Assembly: GCA_936432065.2 (NCBI GenBank)
Contig: OW386285.2
Coordinates: 42,277,920-42,341,919 of the forward strand
DNA from: Rutpela maculata
Taxonomy: Eukaryota; Arthropoda; Insecta; Coleoptera; Cerambycidae
DNA: 64,000 nt
Direction of reading: 5' to 3'
Shown: positions 63,370 to 64,000 of the stretch, piece by piece
How the letters are laid out: each line of letters opens with the position of its first letter
Numbering within the stretch: the stretch's first letter is position 1
The notes under the pieces: model-generated
Seen by the model: the letters and a program-made list of their open reading frames with translations, nothing else
Databases searched by the model: none
What the model was told of the DNA's origin: nothing
Translations under genes and position numbers: made by a program

Positions 63370-64000
63370 GGAAAAAATTTACGTTGAAAAATTGTGTTCC
63401 ATGATACGCCACGCTATACCAGGAACATACACTCTTATCCATGCCCAAATATTAACAGAAAATCGCCCGGACCTGTTCCGCGGAGACACGTAGCGTTCGT
63501 GAAACCTGGTATTTGCAGGACGGTACACCCGAATATGTCCGTCTTTACAAGACAAAAACTGTTTCATCGGTAAACATAACATTGTTCCAAAACTCCAACG
63601 GGCAACAGACATAATTTAAACAAAACAGAATGCGGGCTTGCTTATGTTCTTCTGTTAATATGGTTTTCTTGGCACTTACACAGTCTTTTAATTACGATTT
63701 TCCTATCCTTCGGCTAGCTGTTGACCTCGATTCTGGAAAACTTGTCATGGACACAGCGTCTACTGCTGTTTGAAACGGATTTTCCCGCAAATAGCCAAGG
63801 AACGCTTCATCTTGAGCGAGATTTGAACTTCTCGGTCGGCCGGCCTGAACCGTCTTTTCTCTTTATGATACCTTCCTCCTCCCACCTTTTCTTCACACTC
63901 ATAACGGCACTTTTATTTAAGTGATAATGGTTAGCAACTGCTCTGATAGACCAACCCTCTTCAATTTCAGAGAGAATTAGAATTTTTTCATATTCAGTTA
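63370..64000 (-). pseudogene. Tc1-type transposase relic, runs past right edge
   Basis: From the right edge the minus strand reads LTEYEKILILSEIEEGWSIR followed by AVANHYHLNKSAVMSVKKRW, a helix-turn-helix DNA-binding domain, then IIKRKDGSGRP, a short linker typical of Tc1-like proteins. After stops and frameshifts (near 63818, 63725 and 63645) the piece 63612-63379 reads DGHIRVYRPANTRFHERYVS and GRFSVNIWAWI, matching the catalytic core after the first Asp. It breaks off near 63370. The start codon lies beyond the window. It cannot be active. Confidence 0.8.

Overview
The window reads as an AT-rich insect (arthropod) nuclear genome segment, probably a beetle or a similarly repeat-rich insect; the species cannot be fixed from sequence alone. 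The evidence is the set of mobile-element protein remnants: insect-type Tc1/mariner transposases, a TTAA-flanked piggyBac, an R1-like LINE and other LINE reverse transcriptases, hAT-type MITEs, a 5S-rRNA-headed SINE and a tRNA-headed SINE. I found no intact, clearly recognisable host gene. Nearly everything that can be explained is a mobile element or a piece of one, many nested inside others with visible target-site duplications (TSDs).

Layout. 0-7 kb: a TA-flanked foldback MITE, then a Tc1/mariner-type element (1784-6613) with ~300-bp inverted ends, a broken transposase, minisatellites and two further elements nested one inside the other. 7.5-9.4 kb: a dispersed repeat and a LINE-type insertion with a 15-bp TSD. 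10.5-15 kb: a long-inverted-repeat element with a decayed minus-strand cysteine/histidine-motif ORF, carrying a foldback element that itself carries a mariner-type MITE. 15.1-16.1 kb: a LINE reverse-transcriptase relic. 18.7-20.8 kb: a ~725-bp-arm inverted-repeat element around an open cysteine-rich ORF. 21.0-21.4 kb: a tandem repeat. 21.6-23.2 kb: a piggyBac copy. 24.0-25.9 kb: a mariner copy with a minus-strand transposase. 26-32 kb: LINE relics, a hairpin-ended repeat, an R1-like LINE copy with TSD, and a SWIM-type zinc-finger relic. 32-43 kb: mostly unexplained AT-rich DNA with a 1.6-kb foldback, MITEs and tandem repeats.

43.3-45.1 kb: a near-perfect palindrome and, beside it, the most interesting feature: a minus-strand chimeric retrocopy (43759-45107, flanked by the 9-mer AGTATTACA) whose 5' part is an apparent host mRNA copy (possibly the N-terminal part of a SENP/Ulp1-like SUMO protease) and whose 3' part is the C-terminal end of a LINE reverse transcriptase. 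47.8-48.8 kb: a TIR element. 49.1-59.2 kb: a stack of insertions: a LINE fragment interrupted by a repeat, a mariner transposase split by a 4.5-kb TTA-flanked inverted-repeat element, which carries a TATTA-flanked element and several other repeats, then another long inverted-repeat element. 59.7-64 kb: a MITE, a 5S-derived SINE with a perfect 13-bp TSD, a tRNA-derived SINE, a hAT element with another element inside it, and a Tc1-type transposase relic running off the right edge.

The parts do not form a pathway. The window is best read as a layered insertion history whose relative order can be worked out from nesting. Element assignments rest on motif recognition by eye, TSDs and inverted repeats; no database search was run.
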